Shown here piece by piece: positions 18,640-26,729 of a stretch of 64,000 bases of DNA (positions are counted from its first letter, which is position 1; every line of letters starts with the position of its first letter). The notes below the pieces were generated by a model. The model made no database searches. It saw only the letters and a list, made by a program, of their open reading frames with translations, and was not told the DNA's origin. Location of the stretch: contig NZ_JXMS01000002.1 of NCBI RefSeq assembly GCF_001672295.1, positions 62,001 through 126,000 of the forward strand, written 5' to 3'. The DNA is from Halodesulfovibrio spirochaetisodalis. Its GTDB lineage: Bacteria > Desulfobacterota > Desulfovibrionia > Desulfovibrionales > Desulfovibrionaceae. The translations under genes and the position numbers were made by a program.

Positions 18640-19089
18640 TTAGACAAATCCAAATCTTACAGGGTCTGGATTAAAGTATTGTTTTCCATCTTCGCTGAGT
18701 TCAGCCAGTTCAACAACATATCCACCTTGAGTTTCAAAACGACCTTGGAAGCCTATAGGAACTGGTGACTTAGCTTGGAGCACTTTCATCCCTTTTGCTT
18801 CAGCAAGTGTTAATGCTGCTTCCATGTCATCTGTCCAATACAATACTTTGGTACGTTCCAGATACTCAGGAAATCCTTCAAGAGATTCTGTGATGACAGC
18901 GGAGATATTTCCATAGGGTGAGAGCAGGGCGACAACTTGCAAGTTATTCAGTTTTGGCATGGTAAAAACATATTCTAATGTCGCTTCAAAATTCTCTAAG
19001 TAGTTTTTTACGAAGTCTGCTCCGTCAGATGGTTTTAAAAAGACACGGATATATTCTTTGCTGGTAAAAAGTGATGTAAGCTTGTCCAT
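18640..19089 (-). CDS. VOC (glyoxalase/bleomycin-resistance) superfamily protein
   Basis: This 149-residue protein has features of a single-subunit VOC fold: an N-terminal strand with FLKPSDGADFVKNYLENF, a central VLYWTDDMEAALTLAEAKGM typical of the inter-module helix, and a C-terminal GRFETQGGYVVELAELS strand with the usual acidic residue. The ATG at 19089 follows AAGGAAAAGG; the frame extends 36 codons upstream without a better start. VOC proteins include isomerases, dioxygenases and antibiotic-binding proteins, so function is open. Monocistronic. Confidence 0.6.
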   Translation of the reverse strand: MDKLTSLFTSKEYIRVFLKPSDGADFVKNYLENFEATLEYVFTMPKLNNLQVVALLSPYGNISAVITESLEGFPEYLERTKVLYWTDDMEAALTLAEAKGMKVLQAKSPVPIGFQGRFETQGGYVVELAELSEDGKQYFNPDPVRFGFV

Positions 19090-19431
19090 TACCTTTTCCT
19101 TATATTTATACGTTTGGATGTTTGCTATAAGGGGCGAGCCTTGTTGCGACCTTGTTGTTTTTTGAAGCAGAAGAGGGCAGAGGAGTCGTAAGTTCAATGC
19201 AACTTTTTCAATGAACCATACTGATAATAGTACTCTGCCTAAAAAAAGGTAATATTATTACATGCTATTGTATGTGAGGTGGAAAATCTCATTAAACTTA
19301 ATGAGTACCTTCTTTTTTAAGGGAAGGGCACTTGTGTTAGGATAAATATGAGGTGTTGGAGCTTGGTTCTTCGTATTGATCAAACAGGAATAATACAATA
19401 TAATAGTAATTATTACTAATTTGGAGTTGCT
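19090..19431. other. divergent intergenic region, no gene seen
   Basis: This AT-rich 342-bp gap lies between the divergent VOC and membrane-protein genes. It should hold both promoters, but I see no convincing -35/-10 pair, operator or RNA structure. Confidence 0.5.
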
Positions 19432-20337
19432 ATGAGTCGTTTAGAGCCTGCGTCTAACCTGTTTGATATACTGCATCAGTTTTGGGAAAATCCAAAAACA
19501 GAGCGGGCTGTTGCCCAGCTTTTGATTGTTATTTTTATTCTGGGATTATTGGGGATTGAGCTGAATCGCCAAGGGTGGCTGCCGGATAGTATTGCTGCAA
19601 TCACTCCGTTGAACCATTTTTATGCAGTGAACCTTGCGTTTACGATGCTGCTTGTTTTGGAAGTATTGAGTTTGATTTTCGTACTCTCCACTTCTGTAAG
19701 TAAATCTCTGGGCAAGCAGATAGAAATTTTAACGCTTATTCTGCTTAGAAATTCTTTTAAAGAATTGTCGCACATGCACGAACCGATATCTGTCGTGCTG
19801 GATTTCCAACCTCTTTTGCAAGTAGCTGCATCAGGTGTAGCTGCTCTGGTGATTTTTGTAATTTTAGGTGTGTATTATCGGGTGCAACGTTTTCAGGGGT
19901 ACTTGAATGATCCTGTTGAACGTATGCGATATGTCCTAACAAAGAAGATCATAGCATTAGTGTTGTTTTTTGCCTTTTTAATAATTGGAGCCTACGACGC
20001 TGTGGACTTTCTTGTGTATGGCAACCGGCACGACTTCTTTACAACATTCTACACCGTACTCATTTTTGCCGATATTTTACTGGTGCTTGTGACGCAGAGG
20101 TTTATGCCAAGTTATCATGCTGTGTTCAGAAACTCCGGTTATGTTATAGCCACTGTGTTTATGCGTATCGCGTTGTCTGCTCCAGCATACTATGCAGCAG
20201 GAATCGGCGTTGCAGCAGCCTTGTTTGCACTTAGTGTTGCATATGCGACCAGTGTTTTTTGTCATGGCTCTCTTTCTACAGTCAGTTTAAAAGGGGAGAA
20301 AAGGAAAACATGTTCCGGTGCAAGTACGGATGACTAA
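19432..20337 (+). CDS. multipass membrane protein of unknown function
   Basis: This 301-residue protein has about seven hydrophobic segments (for example AQLLIVIFILGLLGIEL, LLVLEVLSLIFVLSTSV, VAALVIFVILGVYY, IIALVLFFAFLIIGAY and ILLVLVTQRF), with a short polar C-terminal tail. I do not recognise the family. It is monocistronic, with a strong terminator 20 bp after its stop. Membrane location is clear; function is not. Confidence 0.6.
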   Translation: MSRLEPASNLFDILHQFWENPKTERAVAQLLIVIFILGLLGIELNRQGWLPDSIAAITPLNHFYAVNLAFTMLLVLEVLSLIFVLSTSVSKSLGKQIEILTLILLRNSFKELSHMHEPISVVLDFQPLLQVAASGVAALVIFVILGVYYRVQRFQGYLNDPVERMRYVLTKKIIALVLFFAFLIIGAYDAVDFLVYGNRHDFFTTFYTVLIFADILLVLVTQRFMPSYHAVFRNSGYVIATVFMRIALSAPAYYAAGIGVAAALFALSVAYATSVFCHGSLSTVSLKGEKRKTCSGASTDD

Positions 20338-20356
20338 TAGGAAGGTATTGAAAAAG

Positions 20357-20388
20357 AAATCCCGCAGCAATTGCTGCGGGATTTTTTT
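20357..20388 (+). terminator. strong intrinsic terminator
   Basis: AAATCCCGCAGCAA directly followed by its complement TTGCTGCGGGATTT forms a hairpin and a T-run. It ends the membrane-protein gene; the convergent MFS gene stops at 20406. Confidence 0.9.
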
Positions 20389-20405
20389 ATGAATACAAGC
20401 TCAAA

Positions 20406-21605
20406 TCAGGTGGTTGCCACTTGTGTTCGTGGGGTATTAATTTGAGAAATTAGAATTAGCGCCACTGGCTGTACTAATGCGAGAACGATAGACAGGAGAC
20501 CGACCCACTGCATATTTATGAGTATTCCGCCAGTGCCAGTGGTTAAAATGGCAGATGCGGCCAGTGCTCCCACTCCGTTTCCAAGGTGTTGAATGGAGGA
20601 CAACAAGGACATGAACGCAGCACGTTCATATGGTTTGGGAAGTTTTGAAGCTTCTGTTGTTGCAGAAATATTTCGAAAGCACACCATTCCCATAAACATT
20701 ACGAAATTAATTAAGATAGAAAATTGCGGCTGGTGCATGAAGCCGTCGTAGAGAAAGTAGACAAGCAGTAACGTGCCTACAATATTGGTCGGAAGTGGCC
20801 CTATTTTATCAGATGCTCTTCCGCCCAGTTGAATGAGAACTAAGCTGAATACCCCGCCAACCAGATAGAGGAAACTGAGAGATGCGCGCGGGTAGCCGAG
20901 GTTGAGCTGAAAGTACGCTGAGATGTTTGGAATAATGGCGTATGATGAGACCATCGCAGTACCCATCATGAAAAATGCCAGAATGTACTGTTTGTTAGCG
21001 AGTAATTTTGTTAGCGAGACGACCTGTTTTTTATTGTCCAGATGCTCTGTCATTGAAGGTGTAAACTGTATGACAAGCCATAGCGCAATAAACCCCAGAA
21101 TAGAGATACCGTAAAACGGTGTACGCCATGATCCCATACGGGCAAGTTCCAGACCGAACGGTATGGCGGCAATGGAGGAAATAGAGAACATGCCCATGAC
21201 AATAGCCATTGCCTTTCCACGTCGCTCCGGCGGAACTGCGTCACAAACAATGGAGTAAGCGATAGCGGCAGCAGGCCCTCCAAAGCAACCAGCCAGAATT
21301 CTTGCTGCGGTCATTGATGTCAGATCCCAGCAAAATGCAGCTAAAAGCGTGGAGAAGGATAGCCCGAAAACAGTAACAATGGCGACGTGTTTACGATCAA
21401 ACCTGTCCAGAAATTTTGCGCATACCAGACCGGCAAAACCCACTGCCAGTGTGTAGCAGCCGCAAATAATACCGATATCAGCGTTGGTAATCGGTAATTC
21501 CTTTGAAATATCAGGCCCTAAAGGCATGACCATCATAAAATCAATAATATTGATGAGCTGTATTAGTGCAGCAATCCATACAATTCTTTTTTCGTGTTTT
21601 TGCAT
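20406..21605 (-). CDS. MFS transporter (drug/efflux type)
   Basis: This major-facilitator protein of about 399 residues has twelve predicted membrane segments. The loop 2-3 motif appears as AKFLDRFDRKHVAIVT, and the sequence after TM1 (IIDFMMVMPLGPDI) fits multidrug and small-molecule efflux members. Start at 21605 is set by AAGGA 6 nt upstream. It follows the O-methyltransferase in the same direction, across a 143-bp spacer containing an inverted-repeat element, and would be under the same MarR repressor. Probable exporter of the methylated or parent aromatic compound; this is inference. Confidence 0.8.
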   Translation of the reverse strand: MQKHEKRIVWIAALIQLINIIDFMMVMPLGPDISKELPITNADIGIICGCYTLAVGFAGLVCAKFLDRFDRKHVAIVTVFGLSFSTLLAAFCWDLTSMTAARILAGCFGGPAAAIAYSIVCDAVPPERRGKAMAIVMGMFSISSIAAIPFGLELARMGSWRTPFYGISILGFIALWLVIQFTPSMTEHLDNKKQVVSLTKLLANKQYILAFFMMGTAMVSSYAIIPNISAYFQLNLGYPRASLSFLYLVGGVFSLVLIQLGGRASDKIGPLPTNIVGTLLLVYFLYDGFMHQPQFSILINFVMFMGMVCFRNISATTEASKLPKPYERAAFMSLLSSIQHLGNGVGALAASAILTTGTGGILINMQWVGLLSIVLALVQPVALILISQINTPRTQVATT

Positions 21606-21659
21606 CATTCTTCCTTGTGAATAGAGGGGGCTGAGTGTTGTTCGTATTAATAGCGAAAT

Positions 21660-21746
21660 GATACTGTGATGCGTTCTGGCGATGGATTACGGCCGGACAA
21701 AAGCAGCTTACATGTGAGCTAGCGTATTCGAACGCACCACAGTATC
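21660..21746. repeat. 87-bp inverted-repeat element between methyltransferase and MFS genes
   Basis: Arms GATACTGTGATGCGTTC (21660-21676) and GAACGCACCACAGTATC (21730-21746) pair over 17 bp with one mismatch. The 53-nt interior holds a second hairpin, AGCTTAC-AT-GTGAGCT. There is no T-tract, so it is not a simple terminator. Confidence 0.6.
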
Positions 21747-21751
21747 GGGAG

Positions 21752-22768
21752 TTATTGTGGTTTTTGAGCTGCGATTAATAGCCCTGTGCCTGTTTGGGAA
21801 ACAGGCTGGCAGCGAATGTTGATAAGGCCGAGATCAGCAAGCACGGAGGTCAGATCTTCTTGCTCAATAAAGTGGGAAGGATATCCGCTAAATCTGGTCA
21901 GGAGCTCAAGCGAAGCTTTCATTTGCTCGTTTCCTTGCTTGGAAAGACCGGAGTAATGATGAGATACAAACCAGCCTCTCGGTGTAAGCGCCTGTACAAA
22001 GCCTGCAAGAGTGTCGTGAAGCTTGTTTTTGAAAGCATACAGGACGTGAGATGAGAGAAGCAGGTCGAATGATTCGAGCGGAAGTTGTTCATTTCGTAAA
22101 TCGATTCCGCAGGTGACGATTCTATTTTTAAATCCGGCAGTGATGCATCTTTTTTGAGCAAGTTCCGCAATAGGTGGAAGATCGAAAATGGTGCCTTGCA
22201 TTTTTGAGTTTTTTTCCAGAATTGCCATGGAGTACAGTCCGTGGTTGCCTCCGATATCTCCCATGGTCGAGAAGTGCGTAAAGTCAGGCAAGCCAGTGAC
22301 AAACTCGGTTACGGGCAGCAGACTGGTGCTTCTTGCCTCTTGCGCGCATCCTTCCATTGCCTTGGTAACAGCCCATTCATTGTCAGTTTTGTCTCTTTGG
22401 TTATCACTGAATAATAATCGAGTGATGGAGTCTTCAATAGCGTTATTGAACTTCATGATGAGCTCAATATTGTCTCCTTGGTAGAGTGGTGATTCACTGA
22501 CTAAGAATTCCGAAGAAAAAGTTGTGTTGCGGTATTTTCCGCTTTCTTTTGATAATAAATCGACTGCAGTAAGCAGTTCCAGTACGCACTCCAGACGGTC
22601 AGGAATAACACCCAGTTGTCGGGCAAGTGGTGACGGTGCAATGGGCTGTGCTTCTGTGAAATCAAAAAGCTTTAGCTCTACGGCACTGAGAATAACTTTG
22701 GTTGATATTGATTCCACAAGCATGGTGCGCATTGGTTCAAAATTAGAACAAGGTTGTGTTGTAATCAT
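21752..22768 (-). CDS. SAM-dependent O-methyltransferase (acetylserotonin/caffeate-type)
   Basis: This 338-residue protein has the two-part architecture of class II O-methyltransferases: an N-terminal winged-helix dimerisation domain (about 15-100, KVILSAVELKLFDF and LARQLGVIPDRLECVLELL) and a Rossmann SAM-binding domain with MGDIGGNHGLYSMAIL, followed by FDLPPIAELA. Enzymes of this type methylate hydroxyl groups of phenols, polyketides or indoles. Its ATG has AGGAG, and a perfect palindromic operator lies 12 bp upstream. The order is marR, methyltransferase, MFS. Position beside a reductive dehalogenase operon suggests methylation of (halo)phenols, but no substrate can be proven from sequence. 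Confidence 0.8.
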   Translation of the reverse strand: MITTQPCSNFEPMRTMLVESISTKVILSAVELKLFDFTEAQPIAPSPLARQLGVIPDRLECVLELLTAVDLLSKESGKYRNTTFSSEFLVSESPLYQGDNIELIMKFNNAIEDSITRLLFSDNQRDKTDNEWAVTKAMEGCAQEARSTSLLPVTEFVTGLPDFTHFSTMGDIGGNHGLYSMAILEKNSKMQGTIFDLPPIAELAQKRCITAGFKNRIVTCGIDLRNEQLPLESFDLLLSSHVLYAFKNKLHDTLAGFVQALTPRGWFVSHHYSGLSKQGNEQMKASLELLTRFSGYPSHFIEQEDLTSVLADLGLINIRCQPVSQTGTGLLIAAQKPQ

Positions 22769-22780
22769 CTTTGGCTCCTG

Positions 22781-22801
22781 AGTGTTTAGCTACTAAACAC
22801 T
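22781..22801. promoter_or_regulatory. MarR operator in front of the methyltransferase
   Basis: A 21-bp perfect palindrome: nine-base arms AGTGTTTAG and CTAAACACT around CTA. It lies between the marR stop and the methyltransferase start. A close copy lies at the marR start, so this is the probable binding site of that MarR protein. Confidence 0.75.
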
Positions 22802-22813
22802 TTGGCAAAAAAA

Positions 22814-23272
22814 TTACTTTAAATAATTATCCATCCATAAATTCAGTTGGTTAGTCAGTTCGACAACAGTATTAAATGACTTGTCGTCAAGTTGCTCTAG
22901 GTATTGAGTAAAAAGTTTATTATGTTCTCTATGAAACTCCCTGTGATTTTGACAGGCGGTCTTTCCTTTCGGGGTGGTTCGGATAACAACTCGTGACTTG
23001 TGATCACTTGCGGGTTCTTTGACCACAAGTTCTTTTTTGACGAGTTTATTAATCAGTTGGGAAATTGCACCCTTAGTGACTCCGAACTCTTCTGCAAGCT
23101 CAGTTACTCCAACCCCGTTTCTACAGTTTATTGCTTCCAGCATGTGTATTTCTGCAGGGAACAAATTAACACCGACCCCAAAATCAAAGTCTTTTCGGTC
23201 TATTACTGTGTATTTGTAGAGTGCATGTCCCAAGCTTTTCATAAGCGGTGTGATGTCTTCGTAAGTTCGCAT
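22814..23272 (-). CDS. MarR-family transcriptional regulator
   Basis: This 152-residue winged-helix repressor has the MarR core: INCRNGVGVTELAEEFGVTK then GAISQLINKLVKKELV (recognition helix) and the wing DHKSRVVIRTTPKGK. I prefer the ATG at 23272, since a TTG at 23308 would put an operator copy inside the gene, but the ATG lacks a clear ribosome site and the TTG cannot be excluded. It is 45 bp upstream of the methyltransferase. Palindromes of the same sequence lie before both genes, so it probably represses itself, the methyltransferase and the MFS pump until an aromatic ligand binds. Confidence 0.85.
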   Translation of the reverse strand: MRTYEDITPLMKSLGHALYKYTVIDRKDFDFGVGVNLFPAEIHMLEAINCRNGVGVTELAEEFGVTKGAISQLINKLVKKELVVKEPASDHKSRVVIRTTPKGKTACQNHREFHREHNKLFTQYLEQLDDKSFNTVVELTNQLNLWMDNYLK

Positions 23273-23277
23273 AAAAA

Positions 23278-23297
23278 AGTGTTTAGCTGCTAAATAG
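23278..23297. promoter_or_regulatory. second MarR operator at the marR start
   Basis: AGTGTTTAGCTGCTAAATAG matches the methyltransferase operator at the left arm and the start of the right arm (TTTAG-N3-CTAAA). It lies 6 bp upstream of the chosen marR ATG, consistent with autoregulation. Confidence 0.65.
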
Positions 23298-23486
23298 TCA
23301 GCCGTCAATTCTTCAGCGTTATTTTTTGCGATAGCTGATACAATGGATTAGCTTGAATGGAGAATGGAGCAGAACGTTTCTACGCCGTTCAAAGATGGGT
23401 ACTTCTGTTTTGATTTCTCAAGAAAGCTGTTCAGCCTTGCTGAAGCTTGTAGGATAGTCGTGCTGATGCTGTAGAAGGAAGAATAT

Positions 23487-24875
23487 ATGAATGATATTAC
23501 TCGTGCTGACGTTACCCTGAAAGATATTGCCAAGTTGAAAGAAGATGATCATTTTTTGTCTGCAATTGTAGATAGTATTCCCGATGGTATTTTGATTATT
23601 ACTTCTGATTATAGGGTTGTTGCATGTAATAAAGCCTTCAGCTCGATGTTTCAGTTTGAGCAGTACGAATTTTTATATTCACTTGCTCCGTTGGATACAA
23701 TTCCCAACTTTTCTAATTCCCCCACAGACAAAATATTGCGCAAGACATTAGAGAAGTGTCCAACTGTGTGTGAATACAGGGTGAGACAACGTCTACCGCG
23801 TGGCAGTACTACAGTTCTGGCAATAACGGTTACTCCCCTCAAAGGGGTTAAAAATCTTACTGGCGCTTACATCCTGTTGCTTCGGGATATCACGCAGCTG
23901 GTTAACTATGAAGAAAAACTCATTAATTTAACGCAGTATCATAATATTGTTGGTAGCAGTCATGGAATGCAGCAGCTTTTTACGGTGCTTAAACAGCTTG
24001 CTACTGTAAATACAACTGTTTTGATTACAGGTGAGTCAGGAACCGGTAAGGAACTGGTTGCAGAAGCACTCCATTTTGGCAGCACGCGGTACTCAGGCCC
24101 CTTTGTAAAATTGAACTGTTCTGCTTTACCGGAAACAATGCTGGAGAGTGAGCTTTTTGGACATGCAAAAGGAGCGTTTTCAGGTGCAGTGTCGGCTCGT
24201 AAAGGCCGTTTTGAAATTGCAGATGGAGGAACGCTTTTTCTTGATGAAATCGGGGAAGCCTCACAAGCTATCCAAGTAAAGCTGCTTCGGTTTCTTGAGT
24301 CTAAAGAATTCGAGCGGGTTGGGGAAAGCCACACGATTAAATCAGATGTGCGTATTGTAACGGCCACCAATGCTGATCTGGCTGCAATGGTTGAAAAAGG
24401 AACATTCCGAAGGGATTTGTATTATCGCCTTTCAGTTATGTCTGTAGCTGTTCCTCCGCTTCGTGAACGTGGAGGGGATATCAAGTTGCTGGCAGAGTAT
24501 TTTCTAAAAAAATATGCCCAAGAATTTGATAGAGATATTAGCTCATTTGCAGCGGAAGTGTTAGCGCGCTTTGTGCAATACGACTGGCCGGGGAACGTGC
24601 GGGAATTAAAAAATGCAGTGGAGCATGCTGTGCTGCTGTGTCTGAATACTCAGATTCAATTGGCAGATTTGCCAAAAAATATTTTGGAACAAAAAGTTGA
24701 GCCCATAGCCTCAACTCGTTCCTCTAAAGTGCAGGGAAGTCATTTTTCCAAAGAGGCTGTTATTTCCGCAATGGAAGAAGCTTATTGGAAGAAAACCCGA
24801 GCCGCAAAAATTCTCGGAGTTCATCGAACTACGCTCTATCGGCTTCTGGACCGGTACGGTATACGAAATCGATAA
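23487..24875 (+). CDS. PAS-domain sigma-54-dependent activator, candidate regulator of the rdh operon
   Basis: This 462-residue activator has an N-terminal PAS domain (about 20-135, DSIPDGILIITSDYRVVACN) and no receiver, so it senses a ligand or redox state directly. The AAA+ domain follows, with Walker A GESGTGKE and Walker B TLFLDEIGE. The sigma-54 contact loop reads GAFSGA rather than GAFTGA. The C-terminal Fis-type helix-turn-helix ends AKILGVHRTTLYRLLDRYGI. The gene is transcribed toward the reductive dehalogenase operon, which has a near-consensus sigma-54 promoter 146 bp downstream of its stop and a tandem palindrome between them. It is therefore the likely activator of rdhBCA in response to an organohalide or phenolic effector; this is inference from position. 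Confidence 0.9.
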   Translation: MNDITRADVTLKDIAKLKEDDHFLSAIVDSIPDGILIITSDYRVVACNKAFSSMFQFEQYEFLYSLAPLDTIPNFSNSPTDKILRKTLEKCPTVCEYRVRQRLPRGSTTVLAITVTPLKGVKNLTGAYILLLRDITQLVNYEEKLINLTQYHNIVGSSHGMQQLFTVLKQLATVNTTVLITGESGTGKELVAEALHFGSTRYSGPFVKLNCSALPETMLESELFGHAKGAFSGAVSARKGRFEIADGGTLFLDEIGEASQAIQVKLLRFLESKEFERVGESHTIKSDVRIVTATNADLAAMVEKGTFRRDLYYRLSVMSVAVPPLRERGGDIKLLAEYFLKKYAQEFDRDISSFAAEVLARFVQYDWPGNVRELKNAVEHAVLLCLNTQIQLADLPKNILEQKVEPIASTRSSKVQGSHFSKEAVISAMEEAYWKKTRAAKILGVHRTTLYRLLDRYGIRNR

Positions 24876-24887
24876 CACACCAACACT

Positions 24888-24922
24888 ACAAAGTGTCGCG
24901 ACATAATGTTGCGACACTTTGT
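24888..24922 (+). promoter_or_regulatory. tandem TGTYGCGACA palindromes (UAS) that also form a terminator-like hairpin
   Basis: TGTCGCGACA (24894-24903) and TGTTGCGACA (24907-24916) are 10-bp palindromes in tandem, about 105-125 bp upstream of the sigma-54 promoter, a normal enhancer distance. Together they fold into a 16-bp hairpin followed by TTTCTTTT, so the site may also terminate the activator gene. Confidence 0.6.
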
Positions 24923-25020
24923 TTCTTTTGTATCCCTTCTTTTATCCTTCTTCATGAAGGGTGTTCTGTAAAAATAATTAAAAACATATAGTTATCTAGA
25001 TCTTGTCGTGACGTTTGAGT

Positions 25021-25036
25021 TGGCACTCATGTTGCT
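25021..25036 (+). promoter_or_regulatory. sigma-54 promoter of the reductive dehalogenase operon
   Basis: TGGCACTCATGTTGCT matches the -24/-12 consensus (TGGCAC, N5, TTGCW) with GG and GC exactly 10 bp apart. It lies 34 bp before the rdhB start. Confidence 0.85.
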
Positions 25037-25069
25037 CTGTATATATCAACTTTACGTAAGGAGATGTGT

Positions 25070-25351
25070 ATGGACGCTGCATGGTTTGTATTGGGCGTGC
25101 TGACAACAGTCAGCTGCATGGGAGTCTATAAGGTCTACAAGGCAATGACGCTGTCATGGGCTGAGTGGAGCGCTTTGGTTTCAGGAATCCTTCTTGTTCT
25201 GTTTTCCCTTGCTTGGGGAGCAGGAAGTTATTTTGAAGGTGTTCCCCGCGCAGCAAGCATGGGCTTTGTTGTCTTTGGTATTCCTGGTGTGTTTTTGTTG
25301 CTCATAAGCGGAAAGCGAATGGCTGCGAAGCGGACTGCAGGCGGACAATAG
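25070..25351 (+). CDS. rdhB: reductive dehalogenase membrane anchor (RdhB/PceB-like)
   Basis: This 93-residue protein has three hydrophobic segments and the conserved pattern of dehalogenase anchors: SWAEWSALVSG at the second segment, then SYFEGVPRAASMGFVVFGIP, where the acidic residue and PRAA are typical. RdhB proteins tether the periplasmic dehalogenase to the inner membrane. The ATG at 25070 is chosen over 25064 because AGGAG is then 6 nt upstream. First gene of the operon, directly behind the sigma-54 promoter. Anchor genes more often accompany rdhA immediately; here rdhC and apbE lie between. Confidence 0.85.
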   Translation: MDAAWFVLGVLTTVSCMGVYKVYKAMTLSWAEWSALVSGILLVLFSLAWGAGSYFEGVPRAASMGFVVFGIPGVFLLLISGKRMAAKRTAGGQ

Positions 25352-25355
25352 TCAG

Positions 25356-26723
25356 ATGTCTTCTTGTCTTTCTTCACAGACCGGTTCTCAAACAGGACGC
25401 TCCTTTTCCGTGAAAGGAGTGGTTTATCTGGTTGGGATACTTTTGCTGGCAATTGCCTACTGGTACGGGACGGTACTGACTCCCCAGAACCTTGATTCAA
25501 TTATCCGCACCAAGTTTTCTCAGTATACAATAGAGCGCGTACAGGAAAAGCCACCTGTGTACTCGCTGCATGCTGCAGACGGAAAGCAATTCTGGCTGGG
25601 GATTGGAGAAGGTAAAGGCTACGGCGGCACCATGAATGTTGCCGTGTTGATCAAGCCGGATGGCTCAATTCAACAGCTTGATATTCTCACGCATAAGGAA
25701 ACCCCCGGTTATCTGATTCGTGTTTTGAGTAAACCGTTTTTTACGTATCAGTTCAGAAGCAAGGATGTGAGCGATTCCTTCCGTATTGCTAAGGATGTGG
25801 ATGCGGTCAGTGGCGCAACGATCTCCTGCAGAGGCATAACTGAAGCGACCCGTAATGCAGCGCACCTTGTGGCAACCGGATATCTAAAACGGAATGTCAC
25901 ATGGGAGCAGACTGCTATTCAGTTCGGCATACGGGAGGCCGCATTGCTTCTTCTTATAGGAGCAACCTTTATTCCTTTGGTGTTTCGTAACAAGATGCTG
26001 CGAAACCTCTACTACGCTCTGACAATTGGTGTGCTGGGCTTCTGGCTGAACGCCTCCCTTTCTATTTCAAGCATATCTGCCCTCACCATGGGGTTTGTAC
26101 CGGACTACCATACGACGCTTACATGGTGGATTCTGACACTGAGCAGCCTTGGTGCAATTGTGCTGTTGGGCAGGAATATTTACTGCAACAAACTCTGTCC
26201 GTTTTTCGCTGTTCAACTGTTTTTGGGAAAAATAGGTATTAAGCTGAAGTTGCCTTTATGGGTTCAGAAACACGGTACAACTGTGGCTGATTTTTTACTG
26301 TGGAGCAGCCTGCTGATTATCTTTTTGTCCAGAACACCTGCTTTTGGTTCCTTTGAACCGTTTGCACTTGCCTTCTCTTTGGAGGGGGTAGGAGTGCAAT
26401 GGTACATTTTACCCCTCACCATAGCGGGCAGCTTATTTATTACACAATACTGGTGCCGCTTGTTCTGTCCGGTAGGACGTCTTTTCAGTGTCCTGCTCCG
26501 TACACGGCGTACTTGCATTGCTCATTGTAGGAATACGCAGACTGGAAGGAACAATGAATGCGCAAGCATGCAGAACGGAAGAAACTGTGAACGTCATACA
26601 TCGCAGAAGGATTCAGCATCAACGACATTTTCTGTTTTGTGTACTGGCTTTTTCTACGTGCTTACGTTGTTTGCTGTCGCCATGTTTTTTGCCCAGTCAG
26701 TGGTAGATTTTTTAGGAAGGTAG
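25356..26723 (+). CDS. rdhC: RdhC/NosR-like FMN-binding membrane protein
   Basis: This 455-residue membrane protein has one N-terminal TM (about 22-40), a periplasmic FMN-binding domain ending in DVDAVSGATIS (the SGAT threonine is the usual covalent flavin site), then five or six TM segments. Two cysteine motifs, CNKLCPFF and CRLFCPVG, resemble the CxxxCP motifs of NosR/RdhC proteins. Such proteins are thought to pass electrons across the membrane or help maturation of the partner reductase. It starts 4 bp after rdhB and ends 6 bp before the apbE-like gene, whose product would attach the FMN. The C-terminal loop (residues about 385-425) is cysteine-containing but not a ferredoxin domain. Confidence 0.85.
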   Translation: MSSCLSSQTGSQTGRSFSVKGVVYLVGILLLAIAYWYGTVLTPQNLDSIIRTKFSQYTIERVQEKPPVYSLHAADGKQFWLGIGEGKGYGGTMNVAVLIKPDGSIQQLDILTHKETPGYLIRVLSKPFFTYQFRSKDVSDSFRIAKDVDAVSGATISCRGITEATRNAAHLVATGYLKRNVTWEQTAIQFGIREAALLLLIGATFIPLVFRNKMLRNLYYALTIGVLGFWLNASLSISSISALTMGFVPDYHTTLTWWILTLSSLGAIVLLGRNIYCNKLCPFFAVQLFLGKIGIKLKLPLWVQKHGTTVADFLLWSSLLIIFLSRTPAFGSFEPFALAFSLEGVGVQWYILPLTIAGSLFITQYWCRLFCPVGRLFSVLLRTRRTCIAHCRNTQTGRNNECASMQNGRNCERHTSQKDSASTTFSVLCTGFFYVLTLFAVAMFFAQSVVDFLGR

Positions 26724-26729
26724 TTTGCT

